Positions 1 to 12,150 of a stretch of DNA of 64,000 bases are shown here, in pieces. Numbering within the stretch: the stretch's first letter is position 1; every line of letters starts with the position of its first letter. The notes below the pieces were generated by a model. That model was given only the letters and a program-made list of their open reading frames with translations, made no database searches and was not told the origin of the DNA. This DNA is from Patiria miniata (Eukaryota; Echinodermata; Asteroidea; Valvatida; Asterinidae), in assembly GCF_015706575.1 (NCBI RefSeq), contig NW_024037069.1, positions 42,849,553-42,913,552 of the forward strand, read 5' to 3'. The position numbers and the translations under genes were made by a program.

Positions 1-287
1 GAAATATGATACTGCATGTTGTCTTGATAAGATCGTAACAGTTTGATTTCAAAAATCGTGTTTTCGTAACTCACGCCGTGCTCGCGCTGCTACGAATTGA
101 CTCTGTTTTTACCCCAGACACCGCATACAAAAACAAACGCTAATGTGTAACGCATATCCAGGCACCAGACTGTTCCTCATTTGCATACGTGTGCAAAAAT
201 CTTGCACATGCAAATGATCCAATACCAGGGTGAGAGAGCAGGTAGTGGTGGGCGCGTACTGCTCGACACCCTGGGGACGAGGTTGGA
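1..287. other. Non-coding stretch, no gene recognised
   Basis: No convincing coding frame is visible. Positions about 236-285 read on the - strand resemble 11,537-11,577 read on the + strand (CCAACCTCGT then a CAGGGTGT-like word), so part of it is dispersed repeat. Confidence 0.4.
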
Positions 288-1486
288 GTGAGGCGGCTTT
301 GTATCCGCACTTCACTGTCAGTGTCAGTGTACTTTGTTACAAAAACCTGCCGTATAAGTGAGTTGAGTTGGATCCATGATACCGATGCGCACATGACATT
401 TTTCACAAACAAAACCAAACATTCTGTGTATCTGTTCTACCTAGTTTTGAACAAGGGGGTAACAGCAAAAAGAGGATTAGGCCTGCCAGTATTTTGGCGG
501 TGGTTGGGCCCAATAAAGCGCCCAAGGCTTACGACGTACCTGGACAAAACAAATCGCCAGATTTATTACAATGTCCAGGGGATTTTTTTTTCAATTTTAA
601 GTTTAGTTTACAAAAGCTGTTTTACGCAACAACACTTGCCGGTTATCCTGTTATTATGCCCCTGTGCACTTGGTACAGCGTGTGTCAATAAAAACGCAGG
701 ATTCAAAGCGATTTTTTTCTGATAAAATTATGCTACTGGTGTGCCTAATTTGATAAGGATTTGTTTGTGCATAATTTCATCTTTGACAAGATTTTTGTTT
801 GGTGGAATTTGGACTTTTGGTTCAAAAGTTATGACAAGTTTTGTGAAGCCCTTCTGAAGCGGGTTGGTCTGATTCAATGACCTTAACACAACGACCAGTT
901 ATGTACAATGCAGGTATGCATTGAAGACAATTAAACCAGAACAAAACTTTCTTTAAAACAACTGATGATAAGTATCACTTAAATTTAATAACTGGACTAT
1001 CATTGTTTCAAAGCATCATGAATTATTGACTAATAACATTGATTGTGGACTAAAGGATTATGTAAGCCTAATCCTGCCACACATGTCACTTTCACCTGTA
1101 CTGAATTCAAACCTTTCATTAGGTATGTGTGATTTCACAAATCAGACCAGCTTGGAATTTATAACCCTTCTTCAATGTACTCTATTTCTGGACAGGATTG
1201 TCCAAATGAGATGGGATTAAAAGCATAGTGAAGAGAAGGAAAGGTACTTTGAAAAGAAGGTTAACATGATGATGAATAGGGGTGGTTTATATTCTTAATA
1301 TTTTTGTTTCTAATCCTGCGTTTTTATTGACACACGCCGTAGTACGGTGTTCCCTAAAGAGCCAATGTAGGTGCACAATTTACCGTCGTTTCCATCCGCC
1401 ATCGTGCGATTTCCACGGCAATAAAAGGACTCCATAGCACTTCACAGGAAATCGGTGAGACACCCACAAACATCCATATATATATT
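288..1486 (+). repeat. Dispersed repeat family 1, left part
   Basis: This 1.2-kb stretch recurs nearly intact at 12,756-14,540, where a Mutator-type element interrupts it. Shorter versions lie at 18,530-18,920, 36,110-36,535 and 40,300-40,690. Shared landmarks are GAGGCGGCTTTGTATCCG, CCCAATAAAGCGCCC and CACTTCACAGGAAATCGG. It ends at a short TA-rich run where other copies continue into GATTGATCC. Frames within it are not consistently open between copies, so it is not a gene. It is probably part of a non-autonomous transposon. Confidence 0.7.
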
Positions 1487-2330
1487 GTTGCGTTCCCGCA
1501 AATTGCGTAGTTTACTTCTTTCCACACCAATCCATTCCACTCCGTGCACAGCCGCGTAATGCTTGCAGCGATCCTGTGTGCCCTCACACAGCGCGAAGCT
1601 TACCACGAAGTCTTAGACACACGTATAAGTGTGCAGCACATTATACAGTACGCTATTGTATAGCGCGCAATGCATGTAGCTCTCACAGCTATTGAACATG
1701 TACCGCCATGGGACATGTACTTAGGACTTAGCCATTTTCCCTCCACCTTTCCCCGGAGTCGATGCGAATTCCCCTCACACACCTTACCTCGCATCTGACC
1801 CACATTGACCCGAAGCATTTAGCGAATGTGGCTCGCTAAAACCTACCCGTGTATTCACCCCTTAGTGACCCCGTACACCACAGCGAGTGTGTCCCGCTAA
1901 CTCACTGGCCGAGACCTACGGTAGCTAGAGGTCAGGTTACGTCCTTCATCTCATAGTTTTATTCCATAGCATTAGTGTGTAGATTCTTACCTAGTCTAGA
2001 GACTTGTACACAAACCTATGTACCGAGAAGTTATTCCCTTTCCCTTTTCCTTGAGGATCAGTTCCCCGTAACGCACCCACGAGTGATCCTACTTCGCCCG
2101 CTAACCACTGCTCTCGGACTTTCTTCCACTAGAATGTCTAAGTCAGTCGTGTACAAATCTCCCATAGAGAACTTTCCCCATGCCTTTGTACACGGATGCA
2201 TTATTCATAACTACTAGAATCCAATGCTCCCATTGGCTAAGACGCGCCCCCAAAAGTATATATAAAGCGCGCAGAAATAGCAGTTCTGGTCATTGTTGTA
2301 CTGGGCTCTTCCCCAGTAGATTCCTGACCT
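1487..2330 (+). mobile_element. Possible solo LTR-like segment (fossil)
   Basis: This segment begins with TG right at the TA-rich junction of repeat family 1. It carries a compact promoter-like block near its right end (2,221-2,300) and no coding frame. A solo LTR or promoter-bearing terminal repeat of unknown family would fit, but no second copy lies in the window, so the call is weak. Other non-coding repeat DNA is equally possible. Confidence 0.22.
2221..2300 (+). promoter_or_regulatory. CCAAT and TATA promoter-like block
   Basis: Two CCAAT motifs in opposite orientation (2,221 and about 2,231) are followed by a GC-rich run and a TATATATAAA box at 2,257-2,266. The spacing is that of a Pol II core promoter starting near 2,290. 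Nothing recognisable as a gene follows, so it probably belongs to a repeat. Confidence 0.35.
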
Positions 2331-2480
2331 GGGTCCTTATTCACAAAGCACCCGTAAATGCTTGCGGGCGCGCAACTTCCCCGCAACCCTCACTTAAGCA
2401 CTTGCGGGTTATTCACGAAGCCCTCTTAAATCTGTGTGTGCCCGTAAACCACCCGTAAATTTGCGGGACCTCCAGACGTC
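2331..2480 (+). repeat. Fragment of the fold-back family CTTATTCACAAAGCACCCG
   Basis: The sequence CTTATTCACAAAGCACCCGT, followed by runs rich in TTGCGGG, also forms the inner arms of the palindrome centred near 7,150. This is an isolated, more diverged fragment of the same element. Confidence 0.55.
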
Positions 2481-2679
2481 CCGCAAGCACACCACAACTT
2501 GCGTGGATCATCTCGATTGTCACAATGGCGGCACTCTTGGCATGTATTTTGGATCTACGAACTGATTTGACGTGCCGGTTCATCTTCCGTGACCGGTTGA
2601 ACCAACTATAGGATGAGTTAAAAAGAAAGTGACCGAATTTGAAGAATGTGTTCAAAATATTTAGCGCGTTCCATTTTCA

Positions 2680-2960
2680 TGGGCGTCAATCGGTGGGGGA
2701 CAAGTCCTCCCCCCACTTTTTTTTTTTAAGTAGCGGATATCATATCGTTGCCCCCCCCGCCCCCCCCCCCCCCCCCCCCACACACACTTTTTCTATCCAC
2801 GAATAAAAATTGTAGCCTACATAATGATTCTATAGTAGCTGATTCAATGACTCCAAACTCAAAAAAATGATGTTTAAAAGATGATCTTTTGCTCACAAAA
2901 GTGGTTTGAGTGCTCAGAAATTGCCTCGGATCGCACCACAGATTAAGCATGTAGAATCCA
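2680..2960 (-). repeat. G-tract repeat family 2 copy (inverted)
   Basis: Read on the - strand this matches a family marked by CTGTGGTGCGATCTGAGGC, a region ending TTGTAGGCTACAAT, a long G-run (here about 2,750-2,779 as C on +) and GGGGGACA. Related copies lie at 10,590-10,810, 12,540-12,760, 15,235-15,460, 19,226-19,440, 26,935-27,125, 36,955-37,160, 40,980-41,160 and 49,945-50,150. Confidence 0.6.
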
Positions 2961-4375
2961 AAAAATTTCGGGGCCCACTCCATGCCGTAATAGGTATGTC
3001 CTCCACTTTTGGGAAGCGACTGCCGCCCTTTGTTTTTTTATGGGACGAAGTACATCTTATGGGATTTTAAGTGTGAACATTTCACCTAAATTGCACAGTC
3101 TAATCCGAAGTTATGTCTATTTCAATAAAACGATCACAAACTTGTTTACCACTCATCACGTGATGCAAACTGAACACCCATTGAGTACAATGAAACGTGG
3201 ACTTTCCCACCTCCACTGAATGAACAAGAGCATGGGAAAGGATACAAAAATCACCATCAATATTTAAAAAAAATTAGAGCTAACTTGTTTCTTATATATT
3301 GAAAGCACACATTTTGACAGTGGTTTCTGTCTTGAGTTCAATTATTAAAGGGAACCTGCAAAAGGATTTGTATGACTTAAATAGATTTAAAACAGCTTTC
3401 TTGACATGTTACTATGACTTTCAATCTGCTTTTGTAGTAGTAAAAGGGAGAAATTTCAACATTTCAATTTTTATGCTATTGAAACTTTCCATATTCATGA
3501 GCCAAAGCGTGATGTCATTCAAAGCAGAACAGAAGTGTCTCTACAGCTTTGAGTACAAATATATGTCACAGGTTTATCTCAAGCATAGTCTGAGGACCTA
3601 TGTCGGTTCGTTGTTAAATGACGGAACTTTGCTCAGAATGAAAATCACACAGATAGCAGAAATTAAAGTTGGTCCTTTCCTCTATGAACTCACTCTGTTA
3701 TTATTTCATCAACACATCATAAATCATCAATGTCAACAGTGATTGGTCAAGAATCAATTATAAAAGAATCATCAAAATCCAAAATATCATGCGTGTGACT
3801 TTTCAGTGGTGTAACGTTTCAAACAACAATGCAATCCAAACAATGGGAAAATCTGAACAATTGCAACAAAAAGTTAATTGAAAAAAACCAAAAAATATCA
3901 AAGGATGTGAAAACAATAGGCAAAATCTCAGATCATCTGAATCCAAGGAAAGAATTTGCAAGTGTTCAAAGTCAACAAACTTCAAATTATGTGAAAGTCA
4001 AAAGTCAACAAGTATGCAAAGGTTCAGCATGAATAAATACAACAAGCTCAATGAAGTCAAACCACTGAAACATCAACACAAGGAATTATAGCAAACATCA
4101 ATGAATACATCGATAAAATACAACAAGGAGATTTTATACAATAGTATAAAATTATAAGATCTTAGCTGGGTCCAAAGCGTCGCGTTGGAACTCGTCTTGA
4201 TTTGCCGATGCGGTGTCGTACTCGGATGGGGTCCAGGTAGAGCAGCAGCGTCCAGGCGAAGTCCAGCGAACGGTGGTCCAGACGGAGAGGGGTGGTGGTG
4301 AGAAGCAGGAACAGGCCGGGCGAAGAATCGAACCGGGTCGACTCCTCAAAGCGTGACCTGGGGACTCCGTGTTCT

Positions 4376-4536
4376 GTATCACAAAGCACGTTTGCAAATG
4401 ATGCGAGGGAAAGTGTTAGGAACGTTTCTCACGAGAAAATGACTTAGTAAAGTCCGCAATCGTTCCTAGGCTAACTTATCAAAAGTGCTAAGGGTAGCAC
4501 TCTAAGATATTCTCGCATCGAGGTCTTCTTCGCTTC
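4376..4536 (-). repeat. Direct repeat, copy 1
   Basis: It starts TGTATCACAAAGCACGTTTG and ends near TCTTCTTCGCTTCT. It matches 5,672-5,836 in the same orientation almost base for base. Confidence 0.85.
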
Positions 4537-5671
4537 TTATTTAGAACCAACTTTGTATTAAATTACTAACTACAAAAAACATTAAAAACTGAGATTACAA
4601 ATAGTATAAAGTAAGCCAAAATAGTTTAACAACTAATAAAAACTAAAGTTTATGGTGTTCACCCAGAACATTATTCTAAGTCAGAAACAAGTTCGGAACA
4701 AGGAAGTGGTTTGTACATGTGCACGCTTGACACATGAGATTGGTCGTGTGGGGGCAAAGGGCATGATTGCTCACATATTCTCAACCGCAACCGGTCGTAA
4801 GACACACTAACTAATTAACTGAATGGGATGCGTAACAAAAACCTTAAACCAGTGGTCATCTCGAAGTAACGACAAACATAGTGTAAAGGGACTCAAAAAC
4901 AAACCCTAGAACGAATGGAACTTACACGCACGTATTTTGTACATGTGTGTACACTGCAGAGAAAATAAAAGTTTCACAACTGCTCATGATCACTTGGACA
5001 TGCACTCATGCAATGTTTTAGCCAAAAAGACAGTGTGCGTGTGGGCACTGACCCTACTCAAGGTCACCTAGGGGTACAATTACACAAGACACTCAATCCC
5101 GTGTCCGTGGTAACAGACTAGCAAGAAAATAGCACAGATGGTAAAGATCAGAACAGAATCAATGTGGCACAATGAATGAGGGATGGCAATAAACGGCCTC
5201 ATCAAGAGTTCACTTTAAAATCATGAACTGAAAACACTTCAACATAAGATTACAAGGAAATATAGAATACACGAATAACACTTGAAGCTAAAATGCAGAA
5301 TTATCAGGTACAAGTTATATACAACTATCTAACTGACCGAGGCAGTTATTCTGAAATCAGGCAAGGATTCGGGTTACATGAAAATTGGTCAAAACCTTAC
5401 GATCAATTCAGTGATAAAAACCTACATCGTATAACGGTAACGATAAGAATTGGAAAGTGAATAAAAGGATTATAGAGCAAATATCTACACTACAATAGAG
5501 ATACAGCATACATAGTGAATCAAAATCTGGCAATCATATTATTAATGGCTGAAACTCATGCCGGATGTGAAGCTGTCTCGAAATTATCCATAGGCGGGAC
5601 AATTCTTATGCTATCACAATCACCAAAATTATATACAAGTGGATTATACATAAATAAGAAAAACATCGGCT

Positions 5672-5836
5672 TACCTGTATCACAAAGCACGTTTGCAAAT
5701 GATGCGAGGGAAAGTGTTAGGAACGTTTCTCACGAGAAAATGACTTAGTAAAGTCCGCAATCGTTCCTAGGCTAACTTATCAAAAGTGCTAAGGGTAGCA
5801 CTCTAAGATATTCTCGCATCGAGGTCTTCTTCGCTT
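5672..5836 (-). repeat. Direct repeat, copy 2
   Basis: It is near identical to 4,376-4,536. The 1.1 kb between the two copies is AT-rich and has no recognisable gene. Confidence 0.85.
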
Positions 5837-7815
5837 CTGAAGAATTGAGGTGGAGCAGGGGTTTAAAAACCCTACTGATCACGCGCTCGGACAGGTTTGG
5901 GAAAACTTTCCAATTGGTCAAAAAGCTAAAATAATGATATCATCTTCGGAAAAGCCAATCAGAAAAGGAGTAGTGGGCTAACATTCTTGAGGGAACGTGG
6001 CCAGCTTAAGATTGACCAATCTGGTCCTCCTTTTATGACTCAATGGTCAGCGTGATCGAACTTCCTTGAATTGAAACAATGGAAGCTGTGAACTTTGGAA
6101 GGAAAAACTTAGATCCGTGGAGTGACGCAATGTCTAAGATGTCCTTCTGAACAGGACGTGGTCAGCGCGGAGGAGGCCCGCTTACTAAGAATTCCAACCA
6201 CACACCGTGGGAAAGGGACAAACAACTTGTCGGACCAAATTTTAAAATGGTTCCTAATTTAACAGGGTCCGACATATATATCACACTTGTTTCTATTTTC
6301 TTGCAGTAAGTTCCACTTTTTACTTGTTTATCATGTTAAACAGCTTGTTTGGACACTAGCAGTCGCCACTAGTTTTTTTCGAAGCTTTTTTTGTGGGTAA
6401 CTTTGAAGGAGTTATGTTTGTACTGTTCATATGCACTTTTGACAAGGAGTTCCTTGTGCGTCAAAAGCAAAATAGCGCCCATTACATGCGATTGTTTTGA
6501 TGAAAGGATTTGCTAACAATTGAAAAACTACCACTCTCTTGTCACTTCCAACGAAAACAAGTAAGACGATCCTGTATGTATTGTTGCGACACATAATAAT
6601 GTGTAAGAGAACAAGATGGACTGAATTTCCACTGCATGTTTCCTTTAAAGTCTTGTTGGCATTTTAAAGTTTGTCTGTAATATGATTCTCACTATTAACT
6701 CAATAGCTTCCAATGACATTCAAGGACAGCTATAAAAATGGGCTACGTTTGTAACACATGCATAACTTCTGAAAGCATTGGTAAATTTTAGTGATTCATT
6801 TTTTTCTTTAAATGAGTGGAAGAACATGCTCTTAAAGACATGCTTGATTGGTGTTGATTGTTTGCTAAGAAAACAAAGGCAAGTTAATCTTTAATCGAAT
6901 CTGCCTGTAATTTTTACAACGAGCAAGTTCTCTAAAATGGGATAAAATGTCTTGGTATTAAGTTCAACCAATTAGTTGCGGGTGCCCGCAACATGCGGGT
7001 CCACTAAGGGAACTCTAAGGGTGCTTTGTGAATACCACTTAACGCAAGTCTTACGTGCCCTTAACATCCACTTACGGGTCCCCGCAACGCAAACATTTAC
7101 GGATGCTTTGTGAATAAGGACCCTGAGCTCTGACCTACACAGAGCTCCCGCATATGACGCATTAGATTGTTGCTCTGGGCTCTTGGTGCTTATTCACAAA
7201 GCACCCGTAAATGTTTGCGTTGCGGGGACCCGTAAGTGGATGTTAAGGGCACGTAAGACTTGCGTTAAGTGGTATTCACGAAGCACCCTTAGAGTTCCCT
7301 TAGTGGACCCGCATGTTGCGGGCACCCGCAACTAATTGGTTGAACATTAAAAAAACACATGCCAAGACATTTTATCCCATTTCAGAGTTCTTGCTCGTAG
7401 AGTCGATTAAAGATTAACTTGTCTTTGTTTTCTAAGCAAACAATCAACACCAATCAAGCATGTCTTTAAGAGCATGTTCTTCCACTCATTTAAAGAAAAA
7501 AAATGAATCACAAAAATGTACCAATGCTTTCAGAAGTTATGCATGTGTTACAAACGTAGCCCATTTTTATAGCTGTCCTTGAATGTCATTGGAAGCTATT
7601 GAGTTTAGTGAGAATCATATTACAGACAAACTTTAAAATGCCAACAAGACTTTAAAGGAAACATGCAGTGGAAATTCAGCTCATCTTGTTCTCTTGCACA
7701 TTATGTGTTGCAACAATACATACAAGATCGTAAAACTTGTTTTCGTTGGAAGTGACAAGAAAGTGGTAGTTTTTCAATTGTTAGCAAATCCTTTCATCAA
7801 TACAATCGCATGTAA

Positions 7816-8162
7816 GGCCCCCCAAAAAGTCTCCGGTTTCTGGTATGGAGCTTGCGGTGACGCGGGTTTTTTTTTTTTTTACCCGACTTTTTTGCTTCAA
7901 ATGTCGGCTGATGACTTCAAATGGTGCTCGACTAAACTGAGTACAAATAGGCCTATATGGGATTGGGAGTTCAGAGAGGCCACATAAAGCTTATTCTTTA
8001 AGTTAAAAATGTGCAGCAGCAGGATTCCAGTCAAACCAGTGAGTTTGGCGGTTTTGAGACATCATCTTTCATTGAAAAAAAAAACCTTTTTCATTTTGCC
8101 GACGCGCATATGGCTACAGCGACGCACGCGCATACCATAAACCGGAGACTTTTTTTGTGGCC
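7816..8162. mobile_element. Harbinger/Tourist-like MITE, copy 1
   Basis: The 347-bp element starts GGCC and ends GGCC, with inverted ends around AGTCTCCGG and CCGGAGACT next to A/T runs. TAA lies on both sides (7,813-7,815 and 8,163-8,165). A 3-bp TWA target duplication with GGCC-type ends is the hallmark of PIF/Harbinger MITEs. It interrupts the right arm of the large fold-back element. Confidence 0.8.
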
Positions 8163-8199
8163 TAACCAACTGCAAATGAGATCAAAGAAAGTCGTCGCC

Positions 8200-8468
8200 T
8201 GAAATTCCCCTCGCAGTTTAGGTTTAACAATAATGCGAATGACTTATGTCCTTTTGGTTTGACAGCACTTGATTCACGATCCCGGTGGTGCAGCTAAAAA
8301 TAAATATTGTATAGGCTATTAAAGATTCAGAAACTGCTGAAATTTCCCTCGCAGTTTAGGTTTAACAATAATGCGAATGACTTATGTCCTTTTGGTTTGA
8401 CAGCGCTTGATTCACGATCCCGGTGGTGCAGCTAAAAATAAATGTTGTATAGGCTATTAAAGATTCAG
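8200..8468 (+). repeat. Two-copy tandem repeat, 138-bp unit
   Basis: The unit beginning CTGAAATTCCCCTCGCAGTT at 8,200 repeats from 8,338 with only a few changes. No coding frame is conserved. Confidence 0.85.
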
Positions 8469-8469
8469 A

Positions 8470-9358
8470 CAAACAATTTGTGAAATGGTTTACAGTTATG
8501 GTTACGAGAAAAAAAGGATGGCGTGCAGGGTTGAACTTGTGTAGGCTTAGGCCTATTCACACTACCTTAGTAACACGCAGGCGTTTATGGTAAACATACA
8601 TGTTTATATATAAACACAGTGCATGTTACCAAGGTGGCCTGAATAGTAGGATGTATTTTTTAGAGATGTGTGATGGAAACACAAGACCGATTTTTTTTAT
8701 GATAGGAACACACATTGCAAATGTACTTTTTGAATTATGAAAATTTGTGTAAAAAAGGAGAAAGATTGCAAATTGCAAAGACTAAACAATTAATGAATTG
8801 GAGAAGTGCTGGCTATGCGCTGAAACATGTATTTTGATGGTCCTTCTGAGGGAAAATTATTTAATATACCAAGTGTTGCAGTTTGCTCTGAGTGCTGCAC
8901 TTTTCTCTATATCGATTGTGATTAAATGTATTCACACGTGTTCGTTTTAAGTTTTTTCTGTTGTTTTAAAATATAAAATAATAATTATGTTACAGTTGTG
9001 TCAGTCAAACTTGATATTATTGCCGAAATCAATGTAAATAAAATTGTCTCTTTAATTAGGCCTATATCTTGGGACAAGGCTTTCCATTGAATTTGTGTTT
9101 TCGTGATTTTCATTGTAATTGCAGGGAGTCAAAAAGGGAAGTCAGTTGCATTTTCTCCTTTTTTTGGGGGGGGGATGAAGTTTATAGTTAACATGTAAAT
9201 TCAGTATGTGTTTGGTCATCCGTGGGCCATGGGGTACATCCGTGTCGAAGATTGGGGGTGGATATGACCCCAAATCCTCCACTTGTGGAAATTCGGGGGC
9301 GAAAGGGGGGAGGCTGGACACACCAGAGGACGTTAGGGGGCTCTGTTCATGGAATATA
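8470..9358. other. Non-coding AT-rich stretch
   Basis: No gene is recognised. The 117-residue frame on the - strand at 9,142-9,495 overlaps the next MITE and lacks any family signature. Confidence 0.4.
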
Positions 9359-9360
9359 TA

Positions 9361-9897
9361 GATTTTCCCAGCCAATTTCCTGAAATGTTCATTCACTTCC
9401 GAAAATCGGTCATTCATTTTCATCTGAATTTGAGAATCGCTCTGAACACGCGTTTCATGCATTTTCGCTATCAGAGCATTCGATTTCATTTCCATTCAAT
9501 CAATTAAGCACATTTCGTTTATGCTCATTCAGATTCGTTTACAAGACTTCCTTTTCGCTTTTAGAGGGCGATTTCAAAAATAAGTCATTTTATTTCACTT
9601 TTAGTTTCATGTTATGTGATGCAATCTGCTAAGTTTGAATGAGAAAAACGCACTTTATATTGCACATTCACGAAATTGTATTCCAGAACTCTGCGCGAAA
9701 AGGTATGCTCGCGTAAATGAATGCACAGGTAACGTAATTGGCCGTCTGTTTCTCAAAACCGAATGCACGGACAATGAAAACGATTGAACTTTCGTTGAAT
9801 TGAAATGGGATTAAAGACGTGCATTCAAATTCAGACGAAAATGAATGACCGATTTTCAGAAGTGAATGAACATTTTAGGAAATTGGCCGGGAAAACC
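9361..9897. mobile_element. TA-flanked MITE (Tc1/mariner type possible)
   Basis: Inverted ends of about 70 bp start GATTTTCCCAGCCAATTTCC on the left and, read inward from the right, GGTTTTCCCGGCCAATTTCC. TA flanks both sides (9,359-9,360 and 9,898-9,899). There is no transposase frame. TA duplication is typical of Tc1/mariner elements, but the superfamily is inferred from that alone. Confidence 0.65.
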
Positions 9898-10589
9898 TAT
9901 TATGGACGCTATTTTGCTTATGTCGCACAAGGAACTCCTTGTCAAAAGTGCATATGAACAGTACAAACATAACTCCTTCAAAGTTACCCCCCCAAAAAGC
10001 TTTGAAAAAACTAGTGGCGACAGCTAGTGTCCAAACAAGCTGTTTAACATGATAAGCAAGTAAAAAGTGGAACTTACTGCAAGAAAATAAAAAAAAGTTT
10101 GATATATATTTGTACACAAAGCTGTAGAGACACTTTTGTTCTGCTTTGAATGACATCACGCTTTGGCTCATGAATATGGAACTGTTCAATAGCATAAAAA
10201 TTGAAATGTTGAAATTTCTCCCTTTTACTACTACAAAAGAAGGTTGAAAGTCATAGTAACATGGCAAGAAAGCTGTTTTTTTTTATCTATTTAAGTAATA
10301 CAAATTTTTTTGCAGGTTCCCTTTAATAATTGAACTCAAGACAGAAACCACTGTCAGAATGTGTGCTTTCAGTATATAAGAAACAAGTTAGCTCTTTTTT
10401 TTTTTAAATATTGATGGTGATTTTTGTATCCTTTCCCATGCTCTCGTTCATTCAGTGGAGGTGGGAAAGTCCACGTTTCATTGTACTCAATGGGTAGGGC
10501 GTAGTGTTGGGGATGAAAATTTGGGGAGTTAAATGTAAATGGGGATATAGTTAAGGAGACATACAGTTATAGAAAAGCAATTTCTGTGG

Positions 10590-10810
10590 TGTGATGCGAG
10601 GCAATTTCTGACCACTAAAACCAATTTCAGCAAAAGATCATGTTGTAAAGTTTTGAGTTTGGAGCAATTGAATCAGCTACATGTATTCTGAACAATAGAA
10701 TCATTGTTGTAGGCTACAATTTTTATTCGGGGAAGAAAAAGTGTGTGGGGGGGGGGGACCAAACAATATCCCCCGCTTTAAAATGGGGGGGGGGGGTTCC
10801 CCTGTCCCCC
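10590..10810 (+). repeat. G-tract repeat family 2 copy
   Basis: CTGTGGTGTGATGCGAGGC is followed by TTGTAGGCTACAATTTTTAT and two G-runs (about 10,747-10,757 and 10,786-10,797). It is inverted relative to 2,680-2,960, so the same family brackets both ends of the large palindrome. Confidence 0.65.
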
Positions 10811-11184
10811 GTCGATTTACGCACATGATAATTATGTACCATGGCAACTGTCTGTAATTTGTAAATGTTCCCGTTGGTCTGTTAAATTGGCATTTTGTGA
10901 GGCAGTCGCATTTGGAAAACGCAGTGAAAAGGTTACCGTAGTACACAGGCGAAGGCTGATTGTACAGTTTTGACAATACATCATAATGCAATAAAACGTA
11001 AAGGTGTCATTTGAAATGAAAATGTTGAGTGTTACCATAAAATTACAAACGATCATGGAGGAAGGTTATAATTAAGTTTCAGTATTGGACTCTTCAACAA
11101 ACGTAAACTTGAACTTCTTACAATTTGCGAGACCGTCTTCGAGGAAAAAGTCGATTTAGCTTTTATTGAAGTTGGTTCAACCAT

Positions 11185-12150
11185 CTTTATAAGAGCAAGT
11201 TTTACTCGGCCTCCGAGAAATGTTTGCTCCTGAAAGGATCCGAGACCGCGGTCTCCCGCGACACCAAAATGGCTCCACGTCCGTGGAAAAATGTGGGTGT
11301 CTTCCGCCGGGTCGGACACTTTCGTAGATTTTTTTGTGAATGCATCGATCCTTCGTTGACCCCAAACAGGCCCCCGAAATTATAACACGACACTGAATTA
11401 TACGTGGCGGGCAGCGAACTCACAACGCTCAGCCTTGGTAGTGGAAGCATGGAGCTGTAAACACATTATGGAAGCAACAGCACTCTATCACGCGACGTCA
11501 CATGTTTGCGCTTCAAATAGCGAGCACCGTAGACCCAACCTCGTTTGCAGGGTGTGGAGCAGGCTGCAGTACGCGTTGCCATCAACAGTTTTGCATAGCC
11601 CGGAAATACTACGCAGTGTAGACTTTCGATTGGTCAGACCGCGCAAGGCATACTAATGTGTAGTCATTCTGAGTATTCGTTGCACTCAGCGCAGGGGCGG
11701 CAAGCGAAGCATATGAAAGAATAGGGACACTTGGTGGCCACGCACCATGGAGAAAAAATATTTTACCAAGGTCACCCCACCACCATTTGGTGAACGCTTT
11801 TGCAGAACGGCCGAGTAGAACACGTAAACGGAACCCCTACGTTGAAGCCGCTGACCTCGCACAGTCTAGACACGCAGAAAAGCCAGCACAGGGGGCGGCC
11901 AGGCAGTCAACGTGAAAGCGCACGCGACGGCAAATTCCTGCGCAAAACGCAGTCACGAAAAATCGACGAAACGGATCGCCGGTCCGTACGGGAAAATCAG
12001 GACGACACGAAGTGTCCGACCCGGCGGAAGACACCCTCCGCATTTTTCCACGGACGTGGAGCGATTCTGGCGCCGCGTGAGCCCGCGGTCTCGGATCCTT
12101 TCATGAGCAAACATCGTCTGGGAGGCCGAGTTAAACTCTCTCTTATATAT
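11185..12150. mobile_element. Fold-back element with about 140-bp inverted ends
   Basis: Positions 11,185-11,330 and 12,005-12,145 are inverted copies sharing ACTCGGCCTCC, GGATCCGAGACCGCGG, TCCACGTCCGTGGAAAAATG and CTTCCGCCGGGTCGGACAC. The similarity extends weakly outward into GTTGGATCAATCATC-like DNA, so the exact ends are uncertain. The interior is GC-rich and has no recognised gene. Confidence 0.6.

Larger units (their letters stand above)
3573..6275 (-). mobile_element. 2.7-kb insertion with 160-bp direct repeats (possible LTR-type fossil)
   Basis: The matching arm at 9,901-10,495 runs straight through this site, so the segment is an insertion. The right end read on - begins TGTCGGACC, and a TGTCGG word also lies near 3,602 on +. 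Two nearly identical direct repeats of about 160 bp lie at 4,376-4,536 and 5,672-5,836. On the - strand one of them is followed by GTAAG, a splice-donor-like word. A GC-rich patch lies at 4,155-4,370. This fits a degraded non-autonomous LTR-type element, but no gag or pol could be recognised and the family is unknown. Confidence 0.35.
3176..10495. mobile_element. Long-arm fold-back transposon, interrupted
   Basis: The ends are inverted copies: ACCCATTGAGTACAATGAAA at 3,176 and its complement ending at 10,495. Arm A is 3,176-3,572 plus 6,276-6,475, matched by 9,901-10,495. Arm B is 6,475-7,118, matched by 7,189-7,815. The spacer between the B arms is 70 bp. The left arm is split by a 2.7-kb insertion (3,573-6,275) and the right arm by MITE-rich DNA (7,816-9,900). 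No transposase frame is visible, so it is non-autonomous. Arm identity looks about 90-95 percent by eye. Confidence 0.7.

Noticed and set aside
4152-4397. Two overlapping - strand frames (81 and 75 residues) as a gene
   Set aside because: They lie in a GC-rich patch inside an inserted repeat element and show no family motif.
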